A DNA stretch of 64,000 nt from JAMBLL01 sp964460075 (GCA_964460075.1 CAYWPC010000002.1:1-64000); one strand, 5' to 3'; shown: positions 27,551 to 36,488, counted from the first letter of the stretch. Numbers and translations: made by a program. The notes: generated by a model not told the origin, from the letters alone.

Positions 27551-27880
27551 GTGGGCTACATGGAACGGTACTGCGACGCTGCCAGGATCTCGAGAGGTAG
27601 GGCCATCGCAGCGCTGATAGACGCAGAGCTGCTGAGCGTCTTCGGTGAGTCCACAACCAAAAATTCTCCGACACTCACTCAGCGAGCCTCCGAGAAGCTC
27701 GCGATCCGGGAACGCGAGATCGCAGCTCGAGAAACCCAGGTCGCCACCACCGAAGAGCGGCTTCGAAGTTGGAGCAACCTACTACGTCGGCGGGAGGCCG
27801 AACTCGACGCCCGTGAACAGTGGGTCGGGTTCATTTCGAAGGTCTTATGTCAAACCACCGTGGCCCGCCTGAAGGTCGGC
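27551..27880 (+). pseudogene. Possible remnant: ribbon-helix-helix-like plus coiled coil
   Basis: A stretch with protein-like composition, function unknown. It reads YMERYCDAARISRGRAIAAL, resembling the helix-turn-helix part of CopG-type proteins, then a charged heptad-rich segment (about residues 50-92) that would form a coiled coil. After about 27880 the frame becomes Trp/Cys/Arg-rich and no longer looks coding, and there is no clear ribosome site at the front. It is probably a degraded accessory gene inside the tRNA-Ile-bounded segment. The end is approximate. Confidence 0.35.
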
Positions 27881-28061
27881 CGCAACCAGCGTTTCCCATG
27901 TGGTCAGGTCTCAAATACAAGCACTGCCACAGGCATCCAGGACACAGACCAGACAACGAGTGACGCCGGATGCGGCTGCCTGTCAACCTGGCAACCACAG
28001 GCGAGGAGTTCTAGTTCCGTGTCACCCGTTTGGGTGGCCTTGTTCGTGTTACCCAGTGAGA

Positions 28062-28610
28062 ATGCAGAACATGGAGGCCGATCCAGTGGTGGTCACGCAA
28101 GAGGAACCGGTGATACCTGCCGTTTCCTTTCAAGAGGACTTCGAGTCCTTCTACGCACGAGAACGCAAACCGGTCGTCGGGCTTGCGTTCGTGCTTTCCG
28201 GAAGCCGCTCCGGTGCCGAGGACCTGGCACAGGATGCTTTCCTTACTGCCTACAAGCAGTGGGACACCGTTGGGCGCTATGACAATCCTGGCGCCTGGGT
28301 GCGTCGAGTCGTAGCGAACCGTTCCGTTTCGACGATCCGACGCAGAACCGCGGAGGCCAAAGCTCTTGTGCGCATCGGAGGATCGAGTTTCGTCGTTCCC
28401 GAGATGTCATCTGATGCCGTGGCAACCTGGGCTGCTGTGCGAAGACTCCCGACCCGCCAGGCCCAGGCGATCGCACTGCGGTACTACGACCGCAGCTCCA
28501 TCGCCGACATTGCCCGCATTCTCGACTGTTCACAGAACACCGTGAAGACCCACCTACAGCGGGCGAAGAAGACGCTCAACGCTCACTTCACCGAGGGAGA
28601 GCGACCATGA
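28062..28610 (+). CDS. ECF-type RNA polymerase sigma factor
   Basis: A 182-residue sigma-70 family protein of the extracytoplasmic-function type. Region 2 contains AEDLAQDAFLTAYKQWDTVG and NPGAWVRRVVANRSVS. Region 4 contains LPTRQAQAIALRYYDRSSIA and a DNA-reading helix near CSQNTVKTHLQRAKKTL. It overlaps the next gene by four bases, so that membrane protein is its likely partner. The ATG at 28062 was chosen; an internal ATG at 28071 is possible. Confidence 0.9.
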   Translation: MQNMEADPVVVTQEEPVIPAVSFQEDFESFYARERKPVVGLAFVLSGSRSGAEDLAQDAFLTAYKQWDTVGRYDNPGAWVRRVVANRSVSTIRRRTAEAKALVRIGGSSFVVPEMSSDAVATWAAVRRLPTRQAQAIALRYYDRSSIADIARILDCSQNTVKTHLQRAKKTLNAHFTEGERP

Positions 28611-29254
28611 GAACACTCGAAGAACGCCTGACCCAAGCCAGTGACGAGGCACGCAGCCACGTCGATCACGTTGACGCCCGATCGGCATCGACAATCAGCC
28701 GCCGTGTCCATCAGCGCCGGGCCTTGGCAGGCGCTACGGCTGTGGCGTTGGTACTCGGTACCTTCGGAGGGACGGCACTGTTGGTCGGTAGCGAAGTCGA
28801 GTCCCGTGCTCCCGGAGCGGGGGCAACCTCCCCGTCGACTACCGTCGAAGTTACAACGACAGTGGCCGTTCCCTCCGACAGTGGAGTCGAAACGATCGTT
28901 TCGGAAGACCCCACCGCCCTTGTCATGAGTCGCACATCCATCGAGTCCCTGCCACCCGTCGTGATGTGCCAGGGGAGCGGCATTTCAAAGCCCAATGTGA
29001 TCGGTGTGGGGACGGACACAAACGCGTACCCGTCAGCAGAAGATGCTCTTCGAGCCTTCCTGGTCGAAAACCGAACTATCCCTGATACTCCGGGACTCGC
29101 TCAAGCTGGTTATGTTGAACTGAGTCTCCCAGACGGATCGATCAGCTTCGGCAAGGCCTATGAAGGCGATGACAGCTACGTAGTGACCCTTGTCAACGTC
29201 AGCGAGACGGACACCGGTTGGGTCGTTGGACGATGGGAAGCTAGTGGCTGCTGA
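28607..29254 (+). CDS. Membrane-anchored partner of the sigma factor (putative anti-sigma)
   Basis: A 215-residue protein with a cytoplasmic amino part (about 1-38), one helix (about 39-62), a Ser/Thr-rich linker (about 68-95) and an extracellular domain of unknown fold with cysteines at about residue 123 and at the carboxy end. No HxxxCxxC zinc anti-sigma motif is seen. The role is inferred only from coupling to the ECF sigma gene and topology. Confidence 0.6.
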   Translation: MRTLEERLTQASDEARSHVDHVDARSASTISRRVHQRRALAGATAVALVLGTFGGTALLVGSEVESRAPGAGATSPSTTVEVTTTVAVPSDSGVETIVSEDPTALVMSRTSIESLPPVVMCQGSGISKPNVIGVGTDTNAYPSAEDALRAFLVENRTIPDTPGLAQAGYVELSLPDGSISFGKAYEGDDSYVVTLVNVSETDTGWVVGRWEASGC

Positions 29255-29534
29255 GGCTCCCACACGCCAACCTTTTCGCGGTAGAGATCCTCGGGGAGAC
29301 CTCTGCCGCGAATCGCGTCCACGAGTTGTCCTGGTCGTCGGAGACGGACCTGATCGATCGGAACGACAAGAGTCCTGGCCCTGGTGACAACCCGGGCGAT
29401 CTCGTCTGAGAAGGCGGTCATCACGATCGCTGTGATCTCTCATCGTCCTCGCCGTGCACGATTGCGTCCTGTCCTCAGGAAAAACCGCCCGACCGAATAG
29501 CATCGTTGATCTCGGATCTGTGGCGCGGATCGCA
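29255..29534. other. Gap between convergent genes in the accessory segment
   Basis: About 280 bp between the sigma partner and the AbiEii remnant. A minus-strand frame (stop near 29176, start 29424) could encode 82 residues but overlaps the upstream gene and has no recognised domain. No strong terminator was seen. Confidence 0.35.
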
Positions 29535-30291
29535 CTACGCCCAACGCAACTCCATGTCGTCGAGACGCGCGAGAAAGCCGAAGCGGCCGCACACGCGTCG
29601 CTCCCATGCCACGACATCGACCGGCTGGGTGAGCTTGCCAATCGACTCGGGGGCGAAGTCACTCTCGACCCTGGTGTCCAGCACTTCGGACGGATCGAGA
29701 GGGCCTGAGCCGCGTCCGTCGTCAACGACATCGCCCCACACCTTGAGGACCCAGAGCCACCGGACCAGGCGTTCATCGACCGGCCTGCCGGCGAATTGGG
29801 CCAGATCGTACACATCGCGACCGAGAGCAACCCGGCGGTAGCGGGCGAGTTTTTCGGCGGTCGCCTCGGGAGCCGAGATCACCGGCAGGGTCGGAACCTC
29901 GATCTCGTAGGCACGGTGAACAGGACGGTGACGAAACTGTGCGATTCGGGGGCGAGCACGAGTGGGTGGCGAGCGAACTCGACGGATGCAACGAGAAATG
30001 GAAGCCTGACAGAGAAGCGCCATCGATCGCTTCACACACGTCAAGGACCGTGTCGTCATCGGGTGCAACGAAGTCCAGGTCGGTAGAGAACCGGCCGGAG
30101 TTACCGAGCCGGCATTTGCACAGCGACGTTCCGCCTTTGAAGATCAATGAGTCGCCATCGAGGAGGCCGAGTTCGACGAGCAACCAGAGCAAGTGGTCCT
30201 GGGCTACGTCAAGCAGCGCGGCACCGTACGTGTCCGCTCGACCGGCGCCGTGCAGACGCACAAGCGCCTCGGTGAGCGTCGGGCCGGGCAT
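29535..30291 (-). pseudogene. AbiEii/AbiGii-type nucleotidyltransferase toxin, frameshifted
   Basis: The amino part reads LIFKGGTSLCKCRLGNSGRFSTDLDFVA, the nucleotidyltransferase signature of AbiEii toxins. The carboxy part, in another frame, reads ISAPEATAEKLARYRRVALGRDVYDLAQFAGRP and LTQPVDVVAWERRV, also typical. Between about 29930 and 30010 a third frame fits the family best, so at least two frameshifts are needed to join them. The ATG at 30291 overlaps the AbiEi stop by one base (TAATG). This is either a decayed toxin or a region with sequence errors. Confidence 0.8.
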
Positions 30292-31163
30292 TACGCCTTG
30301 CCGAGCTGCTCTTGGAGCGGAGCGACAAGCCTGTCGTTCACCCGGAAGTCGGGTGACCACACGGTTGTTGGACCGTCACCGAATGACACAACGGGCATGC
30401 GGTCGTTCGGCCGCTCGCCGAGGAGAGTATGCGCGTCGTCCCCGCGCGCTCCACGATCGAGGAGGTACGCGGCACGCTGCCACGCAGAAGCTGCCTGTTC
30501 GAGCAGGAGATCGGCCAGCCGTTGAAGATTGCAATCGGCGGCGAGAATGTCGAGTTGCGCGATGAGGTCGGCCCATATTCGAAACGACCCAGGCCGCGAA
30601 GCGAGCTGCACGATGAGCGCTTCTGGTCCAAACGCCGGAAGGCCGCTCGCCCAACCGGTGAGGTCGAGTCCCTTCTCGCGGAGCAAGGCTGTCGACGGAC
30701 CCAGCCGTTGGGCATCCTCCCGAGACCACGAAATGCGTACAACCGAGACATGGGGACGGAGCCCGTGCGGAACCCTTGTCTTGGCGGGAAGCCAGATCGC
30801 CAGAGGGCCGCCAATGGCTCGGGCGACGTAGCCAAGGTGCCACGCCGCGGCCTCACCGGCGAGAGCGAACACAGCGTCGGGTTCGCGTGCCTGCCAACCC
30901 CGAAGATCGAGGTAGGGGTCCGAGGGTCGGTCCTCCCCCGCCGGCACGAAAGCCCACACACGCTTCAGGTGGAGCGTCGACAGCCACCCGAGCTGCTGAA
31001 GGTCTGAGGCCGTGTCGTCCACGCTCCGAGTGCTCCCCAGCTCGGCGAGATAGCGCGCGAGGTCCTCCCGGGTGACCACCGCCGGGCGGTCCTGAGAGAG
31101 GCGGGCCACAAGGCCCGCGGCCCAAGGCGGAGCAGGACGCGCGATGGAGGTGTTCTTTGCCAT
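30291..31163 (-). CDS. AbiEi-like antitoxin of a type IV toxin-antitoxin pair
   Basis: A 290-residue protein placed directly upstream of and coupled to the AbiEii-type gene. An amino-terminal helix-turn-helix-like region (TREDLARYLAELGSTRSVDD, then LQQLGWLSTLHLKRVWAFVP) is followed by an alpha-beta domain with LAGEAAAWHLGYVARAIGGPLAIWLPAKTRVPHGL, as in AbiEi proteins that bind their own promoter. The ATG at 31163 follows GAGAGTGAG; nine residues further upstream is possible. It is intact although the toxin is broken. Confidence 0.8.
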   Translation of the reverse strand: MAKNTSIARPAPPWAAGLVARLSQDRPAVVTREDLARYLAELGSTRSVDDTASDLQQLGWLSTLHLKRVWAFVPAGEDRPSDPYLDLRGWQAREPDAVFALAGEAAAWHLGYVARAIGGPLAIWLPAKTRVPHGLRPHVSVVRISWSREDAQRLGPSTALLREKGLDLTGWASGLPAFGPEALIVQLASRPGSFRIWADLIAQLDILAADCNLQRLADLLLEQAASAWQRAAYLLDRGARGDDAHTLLGERPNDRMPVVSFGDGPTTVWSPDFRVNDRLVAPLQEQLGKA

Positions 31164-31453
31164 CGTCTCACTCTCTTCGCTTAACATCATGCCCGCATCT
31201 ACCCCCTTGCAGGGGTACTTTCGGGTTCGAAGTTAAGAAGTGTCGAACTGCCGCAGCTCAGCTCCCAGGCAACCCTCCTCGAGTACACGGTCAGCCGTAG
31301 TCAGCATGCTCGGAAGTAGCTCGCGTGCACATCGCGTGCACAAGAGAGTGAAAAACGACGCGAAATGGTGCAAGACAGTGAGAACTGATTCCCCTTGCGC
31401 CACAGTGGTTTCCAGCGTTTCTGTAAGGACAGCTGGACTCCTTGTTCGTCCCC
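31164..31453. other. Upstream region of the AbiE pair, no gene seen
   Basis: About 290 bp holding the likely AbiE promoter. It contains GTGCACATCGCGTGCAC (about 31325-31341), a short inverted repeat that could be an operator. No integrase-like frame was found. Confidence 0.4.
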
Positions 31454-31496
31454 GATAAGGATGTGGTCCCTGGTTCAAATCCAAGTGGGCACCACC
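31454..31496 (+). repeat. Degenerate copy of the tRNA-Ile 3' half (putative right attachment site)
   Basis: GATAAGGATG.GGTCCCTGG and TTCAAATCCA.GTGGGC match tRNA-Ile from the anticodon loop to CCA with two substitutions and a two-base deletion. The 5' half of the tRNA is absent, so it cannot be a functional gene. Confidence 0.8.
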
Positions 31497-31605
31497 GCAA
31501 CACCGCACTCGACGAGGGTTACCTTGAGCTCATCGAGATCTCGCTGTCGCTCGTCTGTCTCATGTGCACTTCGTCGCGTCGGGGTACCCATTGCGTGATA
31601 GACGC

Positions 31606-31639
31606 AAAGAGGAGGGAGCCGTCAGGCTCCCTCCTCTTT
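31606..31639. terminator. Strong bidirectional hairpin terminator
   Basis: AAAGAGGAGGGAGCC and its exact complement form a 15-bp stem with a GTCA loop. The A-run on one side and T-run on the other let it act on both strands. It lies 25 bp after the MMPL gene stop. Confidence 0.9.
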
Positions 31640-31663
31640 GGTTTCTGTGTCTTCGCTCCGGAA

Positions 31664-33976
31664 TCAGACGTTCACCAACTCCTCTTCGGGAGCCTCGACG
31701 TCTTTCTCCAGTTCGATCGTGGGAAGGATCCGGTCGAGCCACTTCGGCAGCCACCAATTCCACTCACCCATGAGACGCATGGTTGCGGGGACAAGGACTA
31801 TCCGGATCAGTGCAGCATCGATGATGACTGCGACTGCAAGGGCGAATCCGAGTTCCTTCACGATGATGATGTCAGACAGCATGTACGAGCCGAACACCAC
31901 AACCATGATCGCCGCAGCCCCGGTGATAACGCTTCCTGTCCGCTCCAGACCGAGTGCGACACTCTCCTCGTTGGTGTGTCCACGATCGTGCAGCTCTCGG
32001 ATGCGGCTCATGAGAAAGACCTCATAGTCCATCGAGAGGCCGAACAGGACTGCGAACAACAGCACAGGAGTGACCCAATTCACCGATCCGATCGACTCGA
32101 AGCCAAGGATGCTGTCACCATATCCGTACTGGAATACCAGCACCAGCAGCCCGAAGGATGCAAACACCGAGAACAGGTTCATGATCACTGCTTTGATCGG
32201 AATGAGGATCGATCGGAACAGCACCATCAGCAGGAGGAACGTCGCCAGAAGGATTCCGCCGACAACGAACGGCACACGGCCGTATAAGTCGTCTGTCGCG
32301 TCCTTCTCAATCGCGCTCGTCCCTCCAACAAGGACTGTCGAGCTCTGCAGTTCGGTGACCGTCGGAATGATCTCGGTCCTCAGCGCCTCGACTGAATCCC
32401 ACGCCTCCTGCGTGCCTGGATCGGATGCGAGGAAACCGAGGATCACTGTGGTGTCTGCGTCACGTTCGAGATTGACGAATTGCCCTACGGGCCCGCGTAC
32501 TGCCTCTGGCAGATTGCTAAAGCCATCGGCATATATCGCCTGATAATCTTCGAGTGATGCGTCTGGGAGCAGCGAGGTAACGCTCATAGCTCCGGAGAAC
32601 CTTGCATCGCTCGACACTGCATCCGTCAGCCGATCGATCCCTGTGAGTACAAGTGGGTCGTCGATGCCCCGCTGGGTTCTCACGATGATCTGCACCGGAG
32701 ACGTCAGGCCCTCACCGAAGGCGTCGACAACCATCTCATAGCCCTGACGACTCTCGAAGTCTTCGCTCAGGAGCCGTACGCCAAGGGATCCTCTCTCCAT
32801 GAACAGGGCAGGAAGCGACATCGCTGCTACCAATATCACTCCGACAAGGGCGTAGCGGACCGGTCGCCTCATGACGTGGGTTGCCCAGCGATGCCAGAAT
32901 CCACCACGATGCGTGCGATCGAGGAGCCGAGTGAGGCCCCGTGGTGCTTCGATACGATCCCCGAGAAGGGCGACCGTTGCAGGCATCAGTGTGAGAGCAG
33001 CAGAGACTGCCACGACAACCACCAGAATGCCACCGATGCCGATCGATACAACGGTCGGTTCACCGGTGGCCAACAGGGCCGAGAGGCCGATCATGACGGT
33101 GAGCCCAGAGAACGCGATCGCCTTACCTGCATGCGTCACCGTCTCGGTGACCGCGGTGTCGACTCGGCGGCCGGCTTTACGCTCTGCTCGATACCGGTTC
33201 AGTATGAACAGGGCGTAGTCAATGCCTATCCCCAGGCCGAGCATCGACGCGAAGGTTTCCAGAAACACCGACAGGTCCATCCATTGTCCAACCACGAACG
33301 CGAGTGCGAGTGAGATCACGATGCTGATTACGCCCAACAACAGCGGCAGGAAAGCCGCAACGAGGGCACCGAACACCACGATCAGCACCAACAGCGCCAC
33401 GGGGAGCCCGAATGCCTCGGCCCTGGCGAGGCTCTGTGTACTCCCCTCAGTGATGTCGGCATGTACGACCTCGAGACCGGTCAGTGACGCTGCGAACCCG
33501 TCAGGAGTCACGACACCGTCGATCGTATCGAGCAACTCGGCGGCGATCGTCATCCCGTCGGAGTGGTTCCTGGACCTAAGATCGACGGTTGCATATGTCG
33601 TTCCCCTATCGGGACTCACGAGGGATGGATCACCCGTTGAGTAGTAACTCGAGATGTTGGTGACAACGCCGGTGTTCTCGAAGGTTTCGATCACCGATTC
33701 GGCCGCGTCTCGGAACTCAGTGTCGTCAACGGTCCAAACGTCGCTCGAGAAGACGAGTTGCTCCTGGAACGGGCTCCGCTGGGTGAACTCCTCTGCAATA
33801 ACGTCTGCCGCCACCTGAGAATCACCCGTGTTGCCCGTGACGAATTCCCTGTCGAAGACCTCCTGTAGACGCGGCGCGAACAGCACACCGAGAATCAGGA
33901 AGATTGCCCAGAATCCAACGACCTTCTTCTTGTGTTTGACGACTCCTCGTCCGATTGTTGCGAATAGCTTGCTCAT
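31664..33976 (-). CDS. MMPL/RND-family exporter
   Basis: A 770-residue polytopic protein with two MMPL halves. Each half has one helix, a large extracellular domain and about five helices. The first half shows LGLGIGIDYALFILNRYRAER and the second LFAVLFGLSMDYEVFLMSRIRE, the proton-relay helix carrying the conserved Asp-Tyr pair. It probably exports a lipid or toxic compound. The ATG has AAGGAGG upstream, and a palindrome matching the TetR operator lies between promoter and ribosome site. The TetR gene directly upstream is the likely repressor. Confidence 0.92.
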   Translation of the reverse strand: MSKLFATIGRGVVKHKKKVVGFWAIFLILGVLFAPRLQEVFDREFVTGNTGDSQVAADVIAEEFTQRSPFQEQLVFSSDVWTVDDTEFRDAAESVIETFENTGVVTNISSYYSTGDPSLVSPDRGTTYATVDLRSRNHSDGMTIAAELLDTIDGVVTPDGFAASLTGLEVVHADITEGSTQSLARAEAFGLPVALLVLIVVFGALVAAFLPLLLGVISIVISLALAFVVGQWMDLSVFLETFASMLGLGIGIDYALFILNRYRAERKAGRRVDTAVTETVTHAGKAIAFSGLTVMIGLSALLATGEPTVVSIGIGGILVVVVAVSAALTLMPATVALLGDRIEAPRGLTRLLDRTHRGGFWHRWATHVMRRPVRYALVGVILVAAMSLPALFMERGSLGVRLLSEDFESRQGYEMVVDAFGEGLTSPVQIIVRTQRGIDDPLVLTGIDRLTDAVSSDARFSGAMSVTSLLPDASLEDYQAIYADGFSNLPEAVRGPVGQFVNLERDADTTVILGFLASDPGTQEAWDSVEALRTEIIPTVTELQSSTVLVGGTSAIEKDATDDLYGRVPFVVGGILLATFLLLMVLFRSILIPIKAVIMNLFSVFASFGLLVLVFQYGYGDSILGFESIGSVNWVTPVLLFAVLFGLSMDYEVFLMSRIRELHDRGHTNEESVALGLERTGSVITGAAAIMVVVFGSYMLSDIIIVKELGFALAVAVIIDAALIRIVLVPATMRLMGEWNWWLPKWLDRILPTIELEKDVEAPEEELVNV

Positions 33977-33986
33977 TGCATCCTCC

Positions 33987-34010
33987 TTATGACTGATGCG
34001 TCATTCATTA
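33987..34010. promoter_or_regulatory. Putative TetR operator upstream of the MMPL gene
   Basis: TTATGACTGA-TGCG-TCATTCATTA is an imperfect palindrome. Its left half is identical to, and its right half close to, the perfect palindrome at 34660-34683. It sits just before the AAGGAGG ribosome site of the exporter gene. Confidence 0.7.
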
Positions 34011-34030
34011 CCGTGCAGAAAAAAAATACA

Positions 34031-34681
34031 TCACGACACCCCGTCACGGGATGCAATGATGCCGTAGAGTTCGAACCGCAGAAGCTCGGCTGCTAACGCC
34101 TCGAAGCCCTCACTGCGACCCTCCCCGATGACGGTCCGCGTCAACGCGTGGACGACATAACCAACAATGGCCCGCGATACCGTGACAAGGTCTAGTGGGC
34201 GAACATGGCCGACCTCCATACCATCAGCGAGATAGCCCACGACGACCTCTTCCGCCTCGCTGAGGAACTGCTCCCGCAGCGCCCTTGTCTCCTCGCTTAC
34301 CCCTGGAGCCACTCCAAAGAATAGCGCTGCCGCCTCGCGCTGGTCGGCGCAGACGGTGAAGATACTCACGAGGACTCGCTGTAACCCATCAGCAAGCTCA
34401 TCCAAGGACTTCACCCCAGTCCAAGAAAAGTCGAGGACGGCGGCTTGCAGATCCGAGGCGAACCGCTGGAGCACCTCGAGGAATATCTCGTCTTTGCTGG
34501 TGAAGTAGAGGTAGAACGTACCCTGAGCAACACCAGCAGCAGAGGTGATGTCGCTTACCTTGGCGCCATGGAAGCCGTGTTCGTGAAAAACGTCGGTGGC
34601 CGCTCGAAGTAGTTGATTGGTCTTTGGGTTCACGTTCGTTTTCACGGAGGTAACTTTCGTTATGACTGACTCGTCAGTCAT
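34031..34681 (-). CDS. TetR/AcrR-family transcriptional repressor
   Basis: A 216-residue regulator. The amino-terminal helix-turn-helix reads LLRAATDVFHEHGFHGAKVS, then DITSAAGVAQGTFYLYFTSKDEIF, the clear TetR DNA-binding domain; the rest is the helical ligand-binding and dimer part. It lies 54 bp upstream of the MMPL exporter on the same strand and probably represses it. The ATG at 34681 falls inside a perfect palindrome, so a downstream GTG (34645 or 34633) may be the true start. Confidence 0.9.
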   Translation of the reverse strand: MTDESVITKVTSVKTNVNPKTNQLLRAATDVFHEHGFHGAKVSDITSAAGVAQGTFYLYFTSKDEIFLEVLQRFASDLQAAVLDFSWTGVKSLDELADGLQRVLVSIFTVCADQREAAALFFGVAPGVSEETRALREQFLSEAEEVVVGYLADGMEVGHVRPLDLVTVSRAIVGYVVHALTRTVIGEGRSEGFEALAAELLRFELYGIIASRDGVS

Positions 34682-34683
34682 AA
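34660..34683. promoter_or_regulatory. Putative TetR autoregulatory operator
   Basis: TTATGACTGA-CTCG-TCAGTCATAA is a perfect 10+10 palindrome at the front of the tetR frame. It shares half-sites with 33987-34010. Confidence 0.75.
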
Positions 34684-34881
34684 CCTAAACCTAAGTGCTT
34701 CTCGTGTCAACCCCTCGAAGGAAGATCGAGACGAATTCATCCCTCACGCGAATCTCCTTACAACCAGTAGTTGCCTTAGGCCAACGTCGAACCTGCACGT
34801 TGAGACCTGAAATAAATTCGGGCCGCCATGAGTTGATCTACGGGATCACCAGGTGAGGTACGACCTGCGAGAGGAGAAGCT

Positions 34882-35511
34882 GTGGCCAAAAAGCAGCGAC
34901 CAGCTAGGAAACCGGTCGACAAACAACGACAGGCAGAAAAGCAGGCACGGCGGCAAGAGCGCAAGGTTGCCGAAGCTAAGGCGAAACAGCTCGCACTGCG
35001 AAAGCGGCGTCTTCGAACGGGGCTTGTAGCTGCTGCTGGCATCCTCGTAATCGGCACGATCGGGTTCTTCATCGTCCAGAAGGCCATACCCGCCGAACTC
35101 CCAGGCGTTGAGGAACAGGCCAACAACGGCCAATCACATGCAGTCGATGGGGAGGTCGTCGACTACGGGACCGCCACACCAACGAGTGGCAGACACAGCG
35201 CAAGCTCTGCTCGTTGCGGTATCTTCGAACAAGAGATTCCGCCTGAGTTCGTAGTCCACTCTCTCGAACACGGAACGGTCGTGATCTGGTATCAGTCCGA
35301 TCTGGAAAGCGACACCGTTTCTGGGCTTCGTGACATCGTGAGTCAATTCGATGATCGCGTGATCCTGTCTCCAAGCACCCAACTCTCCGACCCTGTGGTT
35401 GCCACGTCTTGGAGGCGCCTCAAGGCATACGACACCGCCGACCCTGAGATTGCCGACTACATCCGCACCTATCGCGCACGTGGACCCGAGAGCGTGCGCT
35501 GTGCGTATTGA
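34882..35511 (+). CDS. DUF3105 family membrane protein
   Basis: A 209-residue protein. A very basic helical amino part (about 1-45, KQRQAEKQARRQERK) precedes one helix (about 47-66) and an extracellular DUF3105 domain with TPTSGRHS near residue 98 and IPPEFVVHSLEHGTVVIWY near 118-136. Function unknown; the histidine-rich motif suggests metal binding. The GTG follows GAGAGGAGA at a good distance. Confidence 0.88.
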   Translation: MAKKQRPARKPVDKQRQAEKQARRQERKVAEAKAKQLALRKRRLRTGLVAAAGILVIGTIGFFIVQKAIPAELPGVEEQANNGQSHAVDGEVVDYGTATPTSGRHSASSARCGIFEQEIPPEFVVHSLEHGTVVIWYQSDLESDTVSGLRDIVSQFDDRVILSPSTQLSDPVVATSWRRLKAYDTADPEIADYIRTYRARGPESVRCAY

Positions 35512-35614
35512 TCGCCGCCTGGTCGCTGAACGGCACCTCACGCAAGTTGAGTACATTCGGGCGTGACCGATCACCTAACTGCCACGGACAGGACGAACCA
35601 ATGGTTGCCAACAC

Positions 35615-36088
35615 ATGAGGGCCGCAATGGAGTGGACCCACCAATTCCACGTCAACGCCACCACAGACCAGATCTACGCCCGAGGGTTTGTGGCCGACAA
35701 GTGGTTCAGCTTCTACCCTGAATACCGAGGTGTGCACTCGGTAGACAGCCACTGGCTCGATCCAGGATCGACGATCGTCGTCCGCTATGAGATCCTACCG
35801 GGGAAGACGATCCTCCTGTCCCAGACCGTCATCCAGCACGAGCGAGGACACCGGATACAGTTCTTCGAGGAGGGGCTTGGCGGGCTATGGAACGATTGGC
35901 CACAGTTCGACTTCACACCTCGATCCGATGGGTCGGTGGATGTGACATTGACCGTGACGCCGACGTCGCGCTTTCCTGCCGCCCTTCCGATCATCTGGTT
36001 GATGTCACAGCCTTTCACCAAATTGACGCCGAGGGCGATGAAGTCCTTCGCCGCCATGATCGAGGAGAGCGGCGACACCGGCTCGTAA
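35615..36088 (+). CDS. SRPBCC-fold protein (polyketide cyclase/START-like)
   Basis: A 157-residue soluble protein. The opening TEW-like HQFHVNATTDQIYARGFVADKW and the mid part VRYEILPGKTILLSQTVIQH with VDVTLTVTPTSRF fit the helix-grip SRPBCC superfamily that binds hydrophobic ligands. No catalytic residue can be named. The start may be ATG 35615 or the ATG four codons later. Confidence 0.65.
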   Translation: MRAAMEWTHQFHVNATTDQIYARGFVADKWFSFYPEYRGVHSVDSHWLDPGSTIVVRYEILPGKTILLSQTVIQHERGHRIQFFEEGLGGLWNDWPQFDFTPRSDGSVDVTLTVTPTSRFPAALPIIWLMSQPFTKLTPRAMKSFAAMIEESGDTGS

Positions 36089-36209
36089 CGCGACAACGAA
36101 TCTCACATGCTGACAGCCGTATACCTCAGGCATCCGGCCCCTGATCGAGTGACGGTCTACGCGATCGAGTCTCCGTTATGTAACGAAGGGACGGCGTGTC
36201 GCTGAACGC

Positions 36210-36488
36210 TCACGTCTCCCAACGGGTCCTTCCTCGATAGCCGCCACCTCCGTAAGAAGTCAAGTCGAAGAAGACACCGAGTCCAACGATGAACCAGTCG
36301 AAACCTTCAACACTTCCAGGAAACACGAGCACGAAGAACAGTGCGGTCCATGGCAGAAACAGGAATCCGAGAATCGCCACCCAGATACTCGAGAAGGCTG
36401 CCGACCATCGCGCCGAATCGAGCACCCACCACACGAATATCGCGAACCTCGGTCCGACGAGCGACATCACGACAAACAGACAGCACAT
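36210..36488 (-). CDS. Small membrane protein of a common actinobacterial type
   Basis: A 92-residue protein with three hydrophobic helices. The blocks VGPRFAIFVWWVLDSARW, LGFLFLPWTALFFVLVFPG and VEGFDWFIVGLGVFFDLTSYGGG match a widespread family of short uncharacterised membrane proteins. The ATG at 36488 follows GGAGAGGGGAG. Function unknown. Confidence 0.75.
   Translation of the reverse strand: MCCLFVVMSLVGPRFAIFVWWVLDSARWSAAFSSIWVAILGFLFLPWTALFFVLVFPGSVEGFDWFIVGLGVFFDLTSYGGGGYRGRTRWET

Noticed and set aside
27273..28061. Integrase gene for the tRNA-Ile island
   Set aside because: No frame shows the R-H-R-Y pattern of a tyrosine recombinase in this interval or before the right copy.
29176..29424. 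An 82-residue minus-strand frame between the sigma partner and the AbiEii remnant
   Set aside because: It overlaps the confirmed end of the sigma partner, and no domain or ribosome site was found.
31454..31496. Second tRNA-Ile gene
   Set aside because: Only the 3' half is present; D-arm, 5' acceptor and anticodon stem 5' side are missing.
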